Origin: Nymphaea colorata
Taxonomy: Eukaryota; Streptophyta; Magnoliopsida; Nymphaeales; Nymphaeaceae
Length of the DNA: 64,000 nucleotides
Direction: 5' to 3'
Assembly: GCF_008831285.2 (NCBI RefSeq)
Contig: NC_045147.1
Span: 6,664,334 to 6,728,333 of the forward strand
Positions 13,086-24,395 of this stretch are shown here, in pieces. The notes below the pieces were generated by a model. That model was not told the DNA's origin, did no database searches, and was given only the letters and a program-made list of their open reading frames with translations. The position numbers and the translations under genes are program-made. Every line of letters starts with the position of its first letter. Position 1 is the first letter of the stretch.

Positions 13086-13634
13086 CTAATCCTGATGTGG
13101 CTCGAGATCTCGAACACCCAACAAGTGTCGCATTGTTGCCAACTTTGCCGCTGGCAATGCCTTTGTCATAAGATCCGCTCGTTGTTCATCTGTGCGTACA
13201 AAATCCACAATAATATGTCTTCTTTCGACACATTCTCGTATGAAATGGAACTTTGTATCAATGTGTTTACTGCGTCCATGAAAAACTGGATTCTTCATCA
13301 GTGCGATTGCGGACTTATTGTCCACATACAATTTCACCGCCTGTGGCTTTCTTCCAATCAGCTCGGCCAGCAGTCCTCTGAGCCAAAGTGCTTGACATGC
13401 TGCCGCAGTTGCTGCCATGAACTCAGCTTCGCATGAAGACAGAGCAACGGTCTTCTGCTTCTGCGAATTCCATGAGACTAGGCTTTCATTTACATAGAAT
13501 GCCATGCCTCCGGTGCTTTTTCGGTCATCGACGTCACCCGCCAAGTCACTATCCGTGAACCCGATAATCACCTCTTCTCCTTTTCCTTTGGTGTATACAA
13601 GACCGAAGTTGATTGTGCCTTTTAAATAACGCAA
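13086..13634 (-). CDS. Copia RNase H (young element)
   Basis: 182 codons with the typical copia RNase H: GFTDSDLAGDVDDRKSTGG, SSCEAEFMA, YVDNKSAIAL and HIDTKFHFIRE, i.e. the D-E-D catalytic set. The stop codon overlaps the purine tract that primes plus-strand synthesis beside the 3' LTR. Confidence 0.93.
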   Translation of the reverse strand: MRYLKGTINFGLVYTKGKGEEVIIGFTDSDLAGDVDDRKSTGGMAFYVNESLVSWNSQKQKTVALSSCEAEFMAATAAACQALWLRGLLAELIGRKPQAVKLYVDNKSAIALMKNPVFHGRSKHIDTKFHFIRECVERRHIIVDFVRTDEQRADLMTKALPAAKLATMRHLLGVRDLEPHQD

Positions 13635-13637
13635 AAT

Positions 13638-14153
13638 CTACTTCACTGCTTTGTGGTGCATCACTGTCGGTCTCTCCATGAATCTGCTCGCTACACCGAC
13701 GACATACGAAAGATCTGGTCTTGTGTGGAGAAGATATCTTAGACATCTGATGACTCGTCGATACTCTGTTGCATCCACCAGTTGTCCTTCGAGATCCTTG
13801 TTCAGCTGTGACCTTGGTTCCATAGGGATTTTAGTAGGATTGCAATCAAACATGCCAAATTGAGTTAGTACCTTTTTGGCATAGGCTACCTGTTTGATCT
13901 GGATACCGTCTTCGCCTTGTACCACCTCGATCCCAAGGTAATAGTTGAGCAAGCCGAGATCGCTCATCTTGAACTCAGCCATCATCTGTTGCTTGAATGC
14001 AACGATCACCTCCGAATCCTCCCCTGTTACAATTAGATCATCAACATAAACTCCGACGATGATGCCGGTGCGGTCTTTTCCCCTCGTATACATGGCTTGT
14101 TCAAGCGCGCACTTTGTGAACCCAAGGTGCTTCAGGCTTCGATCCAATCGCAT
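13638..14153 (-). CDS. Copia reverse transcriptase C-terminal part (young element)
   Basis: 171 codons in frame with the preceding segment once the TAG is ignored. It contains the catalytic box VGVYVDDLIVTG and the thumb region (LLNYYLGIEV, TRPDLSYVVG). It ends in a second TAG at 13638-13640, before a segment that in relatives reads straight into RNase H. Confidence 0.92.
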   Translation of the reverse strand: MRLDRSLKHLGFTKCALEQAMYTRGKDRTGIIVGVYVDDLIVTGEDSEVIVAFKQQMMAEFKMSDLGLLNYYLGIEVVQGEDGIQIKQVAYAKKVLTQFGMFDCNPTKIPMEPRSQLNKDLEGQLVDATEYRRVIRCLRYLLHTRPDLSYVVGVASRFMERPTVMHHKAVK

Positions 14154-14156
14154 GTT

Positions 14157-15890
14157 CTAAGCACGAGGTGCTTGTCGAAGACCGTACAATGCCTTGCTTA
14201 GTTTGAGCATCATATGCTCCTTGTCCTTCACCGTGAAGCCTTCTGGCTGAGTTACATAGACCTCCTCCTCAAGTTCGCCATTGAGGAATGCTGATTTGAC
14301 GTCGAGGTGATGAACTTGCCACCCACGGTTGGCTGCGACGGCAAGGATGACTCGCACGGTGTCGAGCCTGGCGACTGGCACAAACACCTCATCGAAGTCG
14401 ATCCCTTGCCGTTGAACATAGCCTTTTGCGACTAATCTGGCCTTGTGCTTGTTCACCTCTCTGTCTGAGTTTTTCTTTAATTTGAACACCCATTTGAGTC
14501 TGATTGCTTTGGTTCCAACCGGTAGGGTTGTCAGCATCCAGGTCGAATTTTTTTCAATGGACTCAATCTCCTTGGCCATCGCATCCACCCATGCCGGTTG
14601 GCTGATTGCCTCTTGGTAACACGATGGCTCCTCTATTGCCGCAAGCATGGCCTCTTCTTTGACGTCTTCATCATCGAGCTCGACATGCCGAGCGTCTCGC
14701 ATGATATCATCGATATGTCTATACCGAACGGGTCCGTCATTACTGTCCTCCATCTCCGAGGTTGCGACAGTTTCATCCGCCAGCAATCTCCGAGCCTGCG
14801 TCACCACCGGCGTTGCTTCGCCACCCATCGTTGTCGATGAAGAAGTAGGGTAGCCTAGATCCATGGATAGCGACCTTCCTGCTTGTCCGCTTGCAACTGA
14901 GTTTTCCACTGTTGATGCATCCTCAACAGTGAAATTCGACGAATCACTGCCTCCTGCATCCATGTTCCAATTCCACTTTAATTTTTCTTCAAATTTAACA
15001 TCACAACTTACATGGATTCTCCCGCATCGCGGATTGAATAATCGGTGTGCTTTGCAGCCATCCTCGATGCAGAGATACACCATTGGCTGGCTGCGATCAT
15101 CAAGCTTCTTGAGGTGTGGTGTTGTCACCATGGCATGCGCCGTGCAGCCGAACAATCGAAGATGTGCAAGATCCGGCTTCTTATGACTCCAAGCTTCATA
15201 CGGGGTGCGCTCTCCCATGGCCTTCGTAGGCAAGTGGTTCAACAGGTAGACTGCGTGTCGTACCGCCTCTCCCCAAAATCTTCCCCGCATGCTCATGCTC
15301 TTGAGGAGAGATCTTGCCATCGCCATCACCGTCTTGTTCCTCCTCTCCACCACACCGTTTTGTTGTGGTGAATATGGTGCAGTGAGGTGTCGCGCAATGC
15401 CCGCCTTTTCACACACATTGGCAAACTCAAGAGAGAGGAACTCGCCTCCACGATCGGTCCGGAGCGTCTTGACGTGATGCCCGCACGCGTTCTTGGCCAG
15501 CGCCTTGATTTTCATAAACGCCGAGCATGCCTGGTCTTTTGTTCTGATCACGCACAACCACATCCAATGAGTGAAGTCATCAACTATTAGTAAGAAATAA
15601 CTATTACCGGCAGGGGTGGGTGGCATGATCGGGCCGCAAAGATCAGCGTGCAAGAGTTCGAGTGGCTCCTTCGCTCGATAGTTGGCTGCCGACGGGAACG
15701 ACTGTCTCGTCTGCTTCGCCACCAAACACTCCCGGCATAACTGAGCAGGATGAGAGATAGGTGGTACCCCGGTTGCCATCTTCTTGTTTACAAGCATCTT
15801 CATTGCTTGAAAGTTGACGTGGCTGAGACGAGCATGCCCACAACCATGCTGGATCCTCGAGGTTCGCCAGGAGACACACTGGCCTTGCAA
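14157..15890 (-). CDS. Copia integrase and N-terminal reverse transcriptase (young element)
   Basis: A 577-codon frame continuing the polyprotein after the frameshift. Seen: the zinc-binding start (HARLSHVNF, then CxxC at 52-55), and the integrase DDE triad at D83 (LLHADLCGP), D146 (LRTDRGGEF) and E182 (QNGVVERRNKT). An acidic linker is followed by reverse transcriptase from KWVFKLKK to ALYGLRQAPRA. It ends at a TAG where the family normally has Trp, so translation would stop before the YVDD active site. Confidence 0.93.
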   Translation of the reverse strand: MQGQCVSWRTSRIQHGCGHARLSHVNFQAMKMLVNKKMATGVPPISHPAQLCRECLVAKQTRQSFPSAANYRAKEPLELLHADLCGPIMPPTPAGNSYFLLIVDDFTHWMWLCVIRTKDQACSAFMKIKALAKNACGHHVKTLRTDRGGEFLSLEFANVCEKAGIARHLTAPYSPQQNGVVERRNKTVMAMARSLLKSMSMRGRFWGEAVRHAVYLLNHLPTKAMGERTPYEAWSHKKPDLAHLRLFGCTAHAMVTTPHLKKLDDRSQPMVYLCIEDGCKAHRLFNPRCGRIHVSCDVKFEEKLKWNWNMDAGGSDSSNFTVEDASTVENSVASGQAGRSLSMDLGYPTSSSTTMGGEATPVVTQARRLLADETVATSEMEDSNDGPVRYRHIDDIMRDARHVELDDEDVKEEAMLAAIEEPSCYQEAISQPAWVDAMAKEIESIEKNSTWMLTTLPVGTKAIRLKWVFKLKKNSDREVNKHKARLVAKGYVQRQGIDFDEVFVPVARLDTVRVILAVAANRGWQVHHLDVKSAFLNGELEEEVYVTQPEGFTVKDKEHMMLKLSKALYGLRQAPRA

Positions 15891-17364
15891 TCTGCAGGTC
15901 GATACGATAGAGTCGATTTGACGTGCGTTTCACCTTCATGATCAGTTGCCATGGATTTTTGACGAATACCTCCAGTTCATCCTCATCCATAACCAGCTTG
16001 TGGCCTGCCTCAGTGAGTTGCCCGAGACTCACGATGTTGCTGCGAAGCCTTGGAATATAATATACTTCCTGGAGCAGCCATTGATCATCATTTTTGCATC
16101 TAAATAGAATTGAACCCTTACCCATGATCTGCACTGATGAGCCGTCCCTGAACTTCACCTTACCGGTGATTGCCTCGTCCAACTCCCGAAACTTGACCTT
16201 ATCTCTGGTCATGTGGTTGCTGGCGCCGTTATCCAGGTACCAGACATCGGTAGTTTTCATGCTATGCTCGGTCCCGTGCAGTTCCGGCCATACCTGCTCC
16301 TCATTCAGCAGGACGGTATCTTGCCGATCTTGCCATTCTTGTGGTTCAAGCGTTGCAGACACCACTTCTTCCAACTCTGCAAGTAGCAGGGCTGGCTCGG
16401 TGTCGTCAGCTTGTGTGAGATGCACCTCCTCCTTCTTCTTTTGAGCCATGCATCGGTTTGCGTAATGCCCCATTTCGTTGCAATTGAAGCAACAGATGTG
16501 ACTCATGTCACGACCATCGCCTCCAGAGCCACCTGCTTTGTCCTTCAACTGGAAGTTGCCTCCTCCACCTCTCCCGTGCCCTCTACCACGCCTGCGACCA
16601 CCCCGGTTGTGAGCACCTCCTTCCCTGTGACCCGTCTCCCTTCGGGTCGACGACGGGTCGCTGCCGCTTCTCTTCTGCCGTGCCTCCCACTCAGCCTGAA
16701 TGAAAAGCAGTTGCGCATCGCCATTGCTACTGGTACCGAATGCTCGGGGACGAGAGCGTTCTTCGTACGTCTTGAGTCGTCCCACGACCTCTTCAAACAA
16801 CATTGTGTCGAGGTCGCAAAACTGCTCTATGCCCGCGATTACGCTAAGAAACTGATTTGGAGCGGTGTCAAATAGCTTCTTGACTAAGGCGGCATCGCTC
16901 AGCTTTCCCCCTAAGTTGGCATACCTGACGGACATTCCGGTGAGCCTGCCCGCATATTGATCCAACGACTCTCCTTCCTGCATCCTCATGGCGTCAAAGT
17001 CACTCTTCAACGTCTGCAGGCGTGCATTCCTCACGCGATCTGCCCCAACAAATCTCGTCTTGAGGCAATCCCAGACCTCTTTTGCCGTCGCCTTCTTCGC
17101 CACTTGCATTAGGAGATCCTCTGGGAGGGCTTGGAGAAGATGCGACCTAGCCTTCTTGTCCTTCCTCGTGTCGACAGCCACACCGGCCATTGGCTCGATT
17201 GCCTCCCAGACGCCTTGATCTTCCATCATGGCCTGGACCCTAATCACCCAGCTGGTGTAGTTGGTCGCCGTGAGCAGCGGATACTGGAACGTCCCACTAG
17301 CAATATCCCGCACTGCCTCGTTTGTGATGATCGACATCGGCTTGAATAGAGGGAGCTTTGGCAT
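15643..17364 (-). CDS. Copia gag and protease (young element)
   Basis: A 573-codon frame starting 10 bp inside the PBS. Residues about 25-210 form a copia-type gag (UBN2-like, with LLTATNYTSWVIRVQAMM and NLGGKLSDAALVKKLF). About 255-285 is an RG/G-rich basic linker. C292-C295-H300-C305 is a CCHC zinc knuckle. Protease starts at about 375 with WYLDNGASNHMT, whose D378 is the catalytic aspartate. The frame shifts near 15835 (about residue 510), so its last 60 residues are not natural. The pre-integrase region continues in the next frame. It encodes the capsid and processing enzyme of the retrotransposon particle. Confidence 0.93.
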   Translation of the reverse strand: MPKLPLFKPMSIITNEAVRDIASGTFQYPLLTATNYTSWVIRVQAMMEDQGVWEAIEPMAGVAVDTRKDKKARSHLLQALPEDLLMQVAKKATAKEVWDCLKTRFVGADRVRNARLQTLKSDFDAMRMQEGESLDQYAGRLTGMSVRYANLGGKLSDAALVKKLFDTAPNQFLSVIAGIEQFCDLDTMLFEEVVGRLKTYEERSRPRAFGTSSNGDAQLLFIQAEWEARQKRSGSDPSSTRRETGHREGGAHNRGGRRRGRGHGRGGGGNFQLKDKAGGSGGDGRDMSHICCFNCNEMGHYANRCMAQKKKEEVHLTQADDTEPALLLAELEEVVSATLEPQEWQDRQDTVLLNEEQVWPELHGTEHSMKTTDVWYLDNGASNHMTRDKVKFRELDEAITGKVKFRDGSSVQIMGKGSILFRCKNDDQWLLQEVYYIPRLRSNIVSLGQLTEAGHKLVMDEDELEVFVKNPWQLIMKVKRTSNRLYRIDLQIARPVCLLANLEDPAWLWACSSQPRQLSSNEDACKQEDGNRGTTYLSSCSVMPGVFGGEADETVVPVGSQLSSEGATRTLAR

Positions 17365-17374
17365 ACAACCTCGT

Positions 17375-17385
17375 CTCTGATACCA
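17375..17385 (-). promoter_or_regulatory. Primer binding site, initiator tRNA-Met type
   Basis: TGGTATCAGAG on the minus strand, two bases inside the 5' LTR edge. This is the usual plant copia PBS and fixes the orientation of the element. Confidence 0.9.
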
Positions 17386-17387
17386 AA

Positions 17388-17821
17388 TGTTGGCCCTCTC
17401 CTCTGATTCACAGGCTCGGCAAGACTTGCCTTGATAAAGATGTCGAGTGGCTAAGGCCTCAAGACGTGCAGCTGGCTATGGCCTCTATGGAGTGAGCCTC
17501 CCTTTTTGGCAATGGCAGGATGGAGAGGAGACCGTAGGCTGCAAGGCACCAAGGAGGGAATGCGCAGAGAGGGGCAGAGAAACCCTCGGGCAGAGAGAGA
17601 GAGAGAGGGAAGCAAGCTGCGTCTAGGGCAGCGTGAGAGAGAGGTAGAGCGAGAGTAAAGAGAGAAGAGAAGTTCACGGGTAGAGGGCAAAGCGAAAAAA
17701 AAAAAAAAAAACTTCTTTCTTTTTTGGGCGTCAACTCTTCAACTTTCTGATTAACAACTATATAAAGAAAATACATTAAAACAAAAACAAATCTTGATCC
17801 TTAAGAATAGCAACTGCTGAT
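17388..17821 (-). repeat. Shortened 5' LTR of the young copia element
   Basis: Matches 12361-12791 closely and carries the U5-type end at 17388 next to the PBS. The remaining 280 bp (the U3 start) present in the other LTR is absent, replaced by unrelated DNA after AACTGCTGAT. The promoter region of this copy is therefore probably lost. Confidence 0.85.
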
Positions 17822-18419
17822 CTCTCACAATCTTCAATACAAGATTAAACTTCTGGGTGTTACAGCTTCTAAGAGTTGTGGGAGGATAAGTTTTCACCAT
17901 TTTAAAAAGAAGTCGCCAAGAAATCATTGTCTTATGGGAGAAATCACCAGCTTGAAAGGATGAAGATGAAGAAGGTAATTATTATTATATTGATTGGTAA
18001 TAATCATGGTGTTATTTAATCATAAACATTATTTCAATTCTCATTTGACAGTGAATGACTACAAATTATACGTTTTGATGTGATGTAAAATACTTTAAAG
18101 TTTAGACTTTATTTTATTAACGTGTCATTACTTATGAACAATAAATCATGAATGTTCATTATGTTGTGACAAATTTTTTATATAGAACATAGTTTTTAAA
18201 ATTTTTCGAGAGATTTTTTTTTGAATTTTTCTCTATTTTTTCTTATTTTTTTATTTTTTATGAATTTAAAAATAATTTTTACAATATGTTTATAATACAA
18301 TTAAGATATGTTATGGTACACATGTAGGTCAGCCCAACCGATACACATTATGATATGCTTTTTACTACATCGGCTAAATATATCAAGCTTCGACATGTCT
18401 GCTAGATAACTATAAAGAA
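17822..18419. other. AT-rich DNA, no gene seen
   Basis: Contains homopolymer-rich AATTTTT stretches and no domain. Its first bases replace the missing start of the copia 5' LTR. Confidence 0.5.
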
Positions 18420-18800
18420 TGACTTGATTAAATCCAAAGGATCTGGAAATGAACCCAGAAAGAGTACAAAGACTCGTAGCATACTCGGAAAATTTTTGGT
18501 ACTGTACTTTTCCCTTTTTTTCAAGCTTTCAATTATACCCTGGAAAAAGCTCACCATTTATAACTCCAAACCATTATTTGTGACTATGGTTCAACGTACC
18601 CAAAACACAAACAGTTAGTGTGAACTGTGCAATAATGCATAATAAAACTGCCTACAAATTTGTTGAAATGTATGAAGAACGACAAGAATGAGCAAGGATA
18701 AGAAATACAAGGATAATGCTACAGAGGGATGCTGTCCTCTGTTTATAGAGAAGGCAGCAAGGGCTAGCTGTTGGGCTAGCTTAATGCTTCCTTGTAGAGC
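18420..18800 (-). repeat. LTR-like repeat, copy 1
   Basis: Shares an extended pattern with 20970-21310: GGATCTGGAAATGA, then AACACAAACAGTTAG, then a GAATGAGCAAGGA / GAAATACAAGGATAATGCTA stretch, then GGGCTAGC and GCTAGCTTAATG. A shorter third piece, GCTAGCTTAATCTGCC, is at 19400. Probably the LTR of a dead copia element; precise ends are not clear. Confidence 0.5.
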
Positions 18801-18895
18801 AGAAATACATAATATTAAAAACAGAAAATAAAATCAAAAAATGCAAGTGGAAATACTGAGATAACATAATTTGCTATCAGCCCTCTCTCTCTACG

Positions 18896-19206
<311 letters not shown>

Positions 19207-19739
19207 AATACATGTCAAAAAATAAAAATTTGTTAGTATGAGGGGTTCGAAAGCTATTATTATAGGGCGTTGTTTGTAATTAAGTTTGTCCACTTAAGTC
19301 TGTTTTTTTCCTTTTCTTTAATAAGGTGAACCTCCTAATATTTTTTTATTGTTCCCCTCCTCTCCTTTCTTCTCCCTTTCCTCTTCTTCTTCTTCTTCAG
19401 CTAGCTTAATCTGCCTTGAACAGCAGAAATACACGAAATAAAGCAGAAAGCATAAGTAGGAATGCAGAGATACTATATGTATATGATACATGTCAAAAGA
19501 GGAAATTTTATTAGTATGAGAGTCCACTTAAGTATGTCTTTCTTATTTTTATAAGGTGGACCTCCTAATACTTTTCTTTTATCGTTCCTCCCTCTTCTTA
19601 CTCTCCTTTCTTTGTAGACTTCAACCTCCTAGCTGTTTCTGGATGTGAAGAAGGATGGGGAAAAAAAATCTGAGAGGTGTGATCTCTATCTGTTTACCAC
19701 AATCCAAAGCTTCAGCATGATATAGTAAGACTATGTCAA

Positions 19740-20240
19740 AGGAAAGTCCACTATTGTCGTTAAAGGTATGCTAATGTTTTTTTGGTGGAGAGAATCCTTT
19801 TCGGTCTTGTTCAAATTCTGGCCTTAATTGTTGCATGAAAGTATAAAATCTCTCTTCAATTTTGGCCCTTCCTGACTCAAGGCATTGACAATGTCCTCCC
19901 ATTTTTGCCGGAAGTTGGAAAAATTCATTGCAAGCGAAGTAAATTCCACATTATTATCTCCTTTTTTTTAATGTTTGTGACTTTTTCTTGAAGATATTAT
20001 TTATCAGCCATGTGTTTTTGAGTAAACATGCAACTTCACTATCAAGCTTCACTAGCACTTTTGTAATGAATTAGATTTGAGGCTATTTTGGGTTCAACCT
20101 CACTAAAAGTCCATGACTATTTTTTTTTCATTCTCCATATCCCAATTGTTCAATATTTTGTAATACATTTCCATTGCTTAATTCTCTCATTCTCATCAAA
20201 AGCTTTATCTGTTACATCTTCATACTTAACAAGTTTTAGA
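19740..20240 (-). pseudogene. Gag-like retrotransposon fragment
   Basis: In minus-strand frames a short stretch near 19790-19870 reads ERFYTFMQQLRPEFEQDRK, the pattern of a copia-type gag. The surrounding sequence has many stops. It may belong to the same dead element as the reverse transcriptase fragment at 21860-22270. Low information content makes this tentative. Confidence 0.4.
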
Positions 20241-20275
20241 GTAGGTTGAGTGATTGTACCTCCTATGTATCCACA

Positions 20276-20650
20276 TAGGGCTGCACACAAGCCGAGTCAA
20301 GATCGAGCTCGACTTGACTCGACGATATAGCATCAAGCTCGAGCTTGACTCAACGATATAGCATCAAGCTCGAGCTAGACTTGCTTATCTCGTTTATGTT
20401 AACATCTCTCATTTCTTTTTAAGTTTTAATTAATTCAGCCATGAACGACCATCTAACAACAGTTAACACTAGTCAAGCTGACCCGAGTTTAAACAAGTCA
20501 AATTCTTACAACTTGCACTCGACTCATTTAACATTTCGAGCATAAATGTAAACTTGAGCTCAGCTCGTTTATAAACTAGCCGAGCTTAAGTAGAGGTTTA
20601 CGAGCAATTTCGAGTCAGGCCCGAGTTGGCTCGACTCATTGTGCAGCCCT
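20276..20650. mobile_element. MITE-like (hAT-type) element of about 375 bp
   Basis: Ends in inverted TAGGGCTGCACA / TGTGCAGCCCT and is flanked by a direct repeat ATCCACA or TATCCACA (20268-20275 and 20650-20657). The interior repeats GAGCTCGACTTGACTCGACGATATAGCATCAAGCTCGAG-type segments in direct and inverted copies and has no coding frame. Size, termini and 7-8-bp duplication fit a non-autonomous hAT. It is inserted in copia debris. Confidence 0.8.
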
Positions 20651-20969
20651 ATCCACACAAGTCCAAATATCCTGCCAGAAAATATAGTTGCTACCATCAA
20701 TCTTGACAATAGGAAATTAGAATTGTTGGAATGGCTTTGAGATAATTCTGCCATGAAAAACACAATACTTCTTAAAGGAAAAGAGAATAGCTGAAAACAA
20801 ATCCCTTCAAGAAAGCAACAATACTTCTTCACGGGCTCGTTGGAGAAAATCAGCATAGACTTCTGATAAGGAAATAGCAAACCAAGCTGATAAAATTCAT
20901 CACACCAATTTCATGAACTCTTTGGGAAAATATCAAGACACCAAGTTGATCTGCACTCATGTAAGAATG

Positions 20970-21420
20970 GGTGGTAAAATACAAAGTATCTGGAAATGAG
21001 CCAACAAAGAGTACCAAGACTCAAAGCACTCTAGGTTTGAAGAACCCATTAAACACAAACAGTTGGTCTTTGCTAAGGCATGAAACTGAAAACGGATTAA
21101 TTGAGAATCTGAGATGTATAGAAGAACTACAAGAATGAATAAGGAGAGGAAATACAATGATGATGCTATAGAGGGATTCTTCCCTCTATTTATACAGATG
21201 GAAACAAGGGCTAGCCATGGAGCTAGCCCCAACATCTAAAAGTCTCTCTGTTGGAGTTAGCCGATGGCTAGCTTAATGTTGCCTTGAACAGCAGAAATAC
21301 AAAACAAAAATAAAAAAAATTACGGAAAAATAAAATAGAAACACAAAAGTAGAAAATATAAATACAGAAATAAAATAACATACAACCAGTCCTCTACATA
21401 TACACGATGAAAAAAGTGCA
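20970..21420 (-). repeat. LTR-like repeat, copy 2
   Basis: Partner of 18420-18800. It includes a TTTATACAGATGGAAACAAGG segment resembling an inverted 5'-UTR/TATA region, followed by paired GGGCTAGCC words and GTTGCCTTGAACAGCAG. No coding is seen. Orientation is inferred from the neighbouring minus-strand fragment. Confidence 0.5.
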
Positions 21421-21849
21421 TTCTAACAGATAACAACATTTCTAATTCCTTTGTCTAGTTTTCTAAATTTAAAATCTGGCTCATATGGATATTCCAACTT
21501 TTTCTTGTCCTTACGGAGCCTTATTTTGGACCCTAGGTCAGTTGCATATATTTGTATTGCGACAGGTATATTTGAATACGCAATCTCAATACCCAAATAT
21601 ATTCCAAGTACTAAACATCTTTCATCTAAAAAATTTGATGCAATCTTCCTTTCATTATCATATCATCAATTTTGATGAAGTAATCACCAGTAGCAAATAA
21701 AGGTGGATCATGATAACTTTTGTTTGTTGTCGAGGATACAAATAAAGGTGGATTACAATAACTTTATCTTAATCCTAGCTATTTTGAAATAAGCATTGAA
21801 TTTTCCAAATTTAGCTCTTGAGCTTGCTTATCACCATATAATGTCCTCT

Positions 21850-22270
21850 TTAGTTGCACTCTTCTTTTTGAATTACAGTGTTCATGATGTTAGTGTAGAC
21901 TTCTTCATCTAGGTCACTATTTAAGAAGGCACTATTCATGTCTGTCTGCCATAAGTCCCAACTGCCGCTGCTTTGATGAGGCCATTGCAAGCTACACTTT
22001 TGTAGTAGTCATGCCTGCAACTGAGCAATTTTTTCAAAATAGTTGATTGCAAAATGTTGACTTTATCCTTTGACAACTAACCGTATCTTGTAGCACTGAA
22101 TTGTTCCATCTACCTTTGTTCTTAACTTACAGGCCCACTTACGGCCAACAACATTCTTTCAAGCAGGAAGTTTCACTAAGTTCAATTAACTGTTCTTTCT
22201 AAAGCATTTAAATACTCAGCCATTGTGTCTTTCTACTCCATTTTAGGTACAATTTCGTAAGATTTAGGCT
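21850..22270 (-). pseudogene. Copia reverse transcriptase fragment
   Basis: On the minus strand about 22170-22060 reads VGRKWACKLRTKVDGTIQ and then IRLVVKG, and about 21960-21880 reads DMNSAFLNSDLDEEVYTN. These match the first motifs of copia reverse transcriptase in order, with stops and frame changes between. It is a relic with no function left. Confidence 0.75.
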
Positions 22271-23804
22271 CATGCTAAAAATGAATTAGAGAGTCAAATG
22301 GGAGGAAGGTTTTATAATCCACTAAGAGATTTATTCCCCCCCCCCCCTCTTGTTCCACCGAAATCGTATGTTTCTGAGCATATCACACTATATCGCATGA
22401 TACACCCCTCTATCACATGATGTGGGGTGTTACTAGTTACAAGGCTGTCATTTACAGTAAGTCATGATATGCATGACTAAAATAACCCTAATAGACACTA
22501 TCAATATATATCTTGAATAAGACTAAAATATCCCTAGAAATAATAGACAAAGACGTGTACATTAAAATATAATTCTTGACAAAGTTTAGGTGGGACTAGG
22601 CAAGACTAGGCATACTAACAGTCCCCTCCTTCTCATATTCACAATTGACAACAAACATAAAATGTATGGTAACACTAACACGTCATACATTCCATAAAAT
22701 GTATGGCAATTTTAAATAATTGCATTTCAATGTTATAGAACATGCAAAATCTTTTAATTTCCTAATTGCTAACTGCTAAATCTGAATCGTAATTTTTAAA
22801 GCCCAAAAACCTAAAATTACTAATCGAAACAAGAAAAATGATACAGATGTCCTCAACATTCACAAATTCGATACTGACATTGCTTGTTATAAAATTGTCT
22901 TCTACTGTAATACTAATAAATGAGAAAGAATAATAGGAAGATCAATGTATAGGCATGCAAAGCAGCAACATACAAATGTTTAGAGTGTAACTGTATATAC
23001 ATGCATGTGTGTGTGTGTGTTTCTGTATGTGTGCAAGGAAACTAGATACGGACTTTTGAATGCTCAACAATCAGCATTCAATGAGAGAGATGCACATAAA
23101 GTTTGGAATTGTTAGGATTAGTGGAAGTCAGGATTGGTATTACATTGTAACATATATGATTTGTCAACAGATGCATGACATTGACCATTTTAAGTATATG
23201 TGTGTGTGGATGTGTGGGAGAGACTTGGGAGCGGGTGGGGGTCGGAAGCGGGGAAGGAGTGAATTAGTAGATGGTAGATCTCAGACCAGTATTTCAGGGA
23301 CAACAACCAAAGCCCTCAAAACTGAATCATAAATTACCTTGTTGTACAATCTAACCATATGGATATGATCTTAAGAATGTTTCGATGAGAAACTGTTAGC
23401 TCCTGCTAACAAGCTGTTCTCAAGTTACTCACGCCACAGATGAAAGCCCAGCTCTCACTTAATCCAGATGTTTCTCATTAACAATTAGGGTGAAACTCGC
23501 TGGCTTATATACAAGTGTCATGGATAGGGTTTAATACACATATAGGTTGTCCACCCGACCCGACTCATCTCACTAGGAGATGGAACCTATAGTCTATTAA
23601 AGACCTTGGATCCCACTGATTTGGGATCCGGCTCTAACAGAAGCATATCCTATAATAATTTTTTTGAGTTTAATAATGTTTTATAGTAATAAAAAAATGA
23701 ATGGCTTTTATAACATCAAAATTTAAGAGTAAAAGAATCAATAACTTTCGTAAAAAGAACATGAGTAATGACGTAGAGTTAAGACATGTTTTATGTTAAA
23801 TTAG
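22271..23804. other. Retroelement-like and AT-rich DNA, no gene seen
   Basis: 22330-22650 (after a C13 run at 22327) and 23395-23640 (GTTAGCTCCTGCTAAC... to GGCTCTAAC) look like LTR or leader pieces, but neither has a partner here. No kinase exon of the MAP kinase was recognised. Confidence 0.4.
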
Positions 23805-24204
23805 CTACATAATATGGACACTGTTTGGATGGAGTATTTGTGTCGACACGGGTACTGGTACACTGTCGGACACAGTCCGCACATGATGCTGACCATCAAC
23901 GCATCCAGAGCCGTGTCCATCCTTAAGTTTGTCTTAAAATTGGTGCTCTTTTTTAATCGCATCGTATACATGCGTATAACCATTTTTTTGTTTATATCTT
24001 CTTTGAATTCCTAGATAATATAAGTTTATAACAAGGTTCAACATGCACGACTGCTGCGGTCACGTATGCTGAATCTTCTATGTGAGATGAACTAAGCTTA
24101 TTTCCTGATCATCATCTTATGATTCTATTTCATATTGTGTTCATTAGTTTTTTCTTCATTGTTTGTAAGTTATGAATCATGAATGTATTGTTTTGTCTGT
24201 TTGA

Positions 24205-24245
<41 letters not shown>

Positions 24246-24306
24246 TTAGTTTTTTCTTCATTGTTTGTAAGTTATGAATCATGAATGTATTGTTTTGTCT
24301 GTTTGA

Positions 24307-24395
<89 letters not shown>

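Larger units (their letters stand above)
12361..17821 (-). mobile_element. Nearly intact Ty1/copia retrotransposon with a shortened 5' LTR
   Basis: The element runs right to left: 5' LTR 17821-17388, PBS 17385-17375, gag-protease, integrase, reverse transcriptase, RNase H, purine tract 13087-13077, 3' LTR 13073-12361. The first 430 bp of the left LTR and the right LTR are almost identical by eye (two substitutions plus run-length changes in GA and A tracts), so it is young. The left LTR continues another 280 bp to the purine tract, but the right copy stops at 17821. Coding is broken by one frameshift (about 15835) and two TAG codons (14157-14159 and 13638-13640). It is not autonomous as it stands. 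Confidence 0.95.

Noticed and set aside
14598-17349. Several plus-strand frames opposite the copia polyprotein
   Set aside because: Antisense shadows of gag-pol; no independent motifs.
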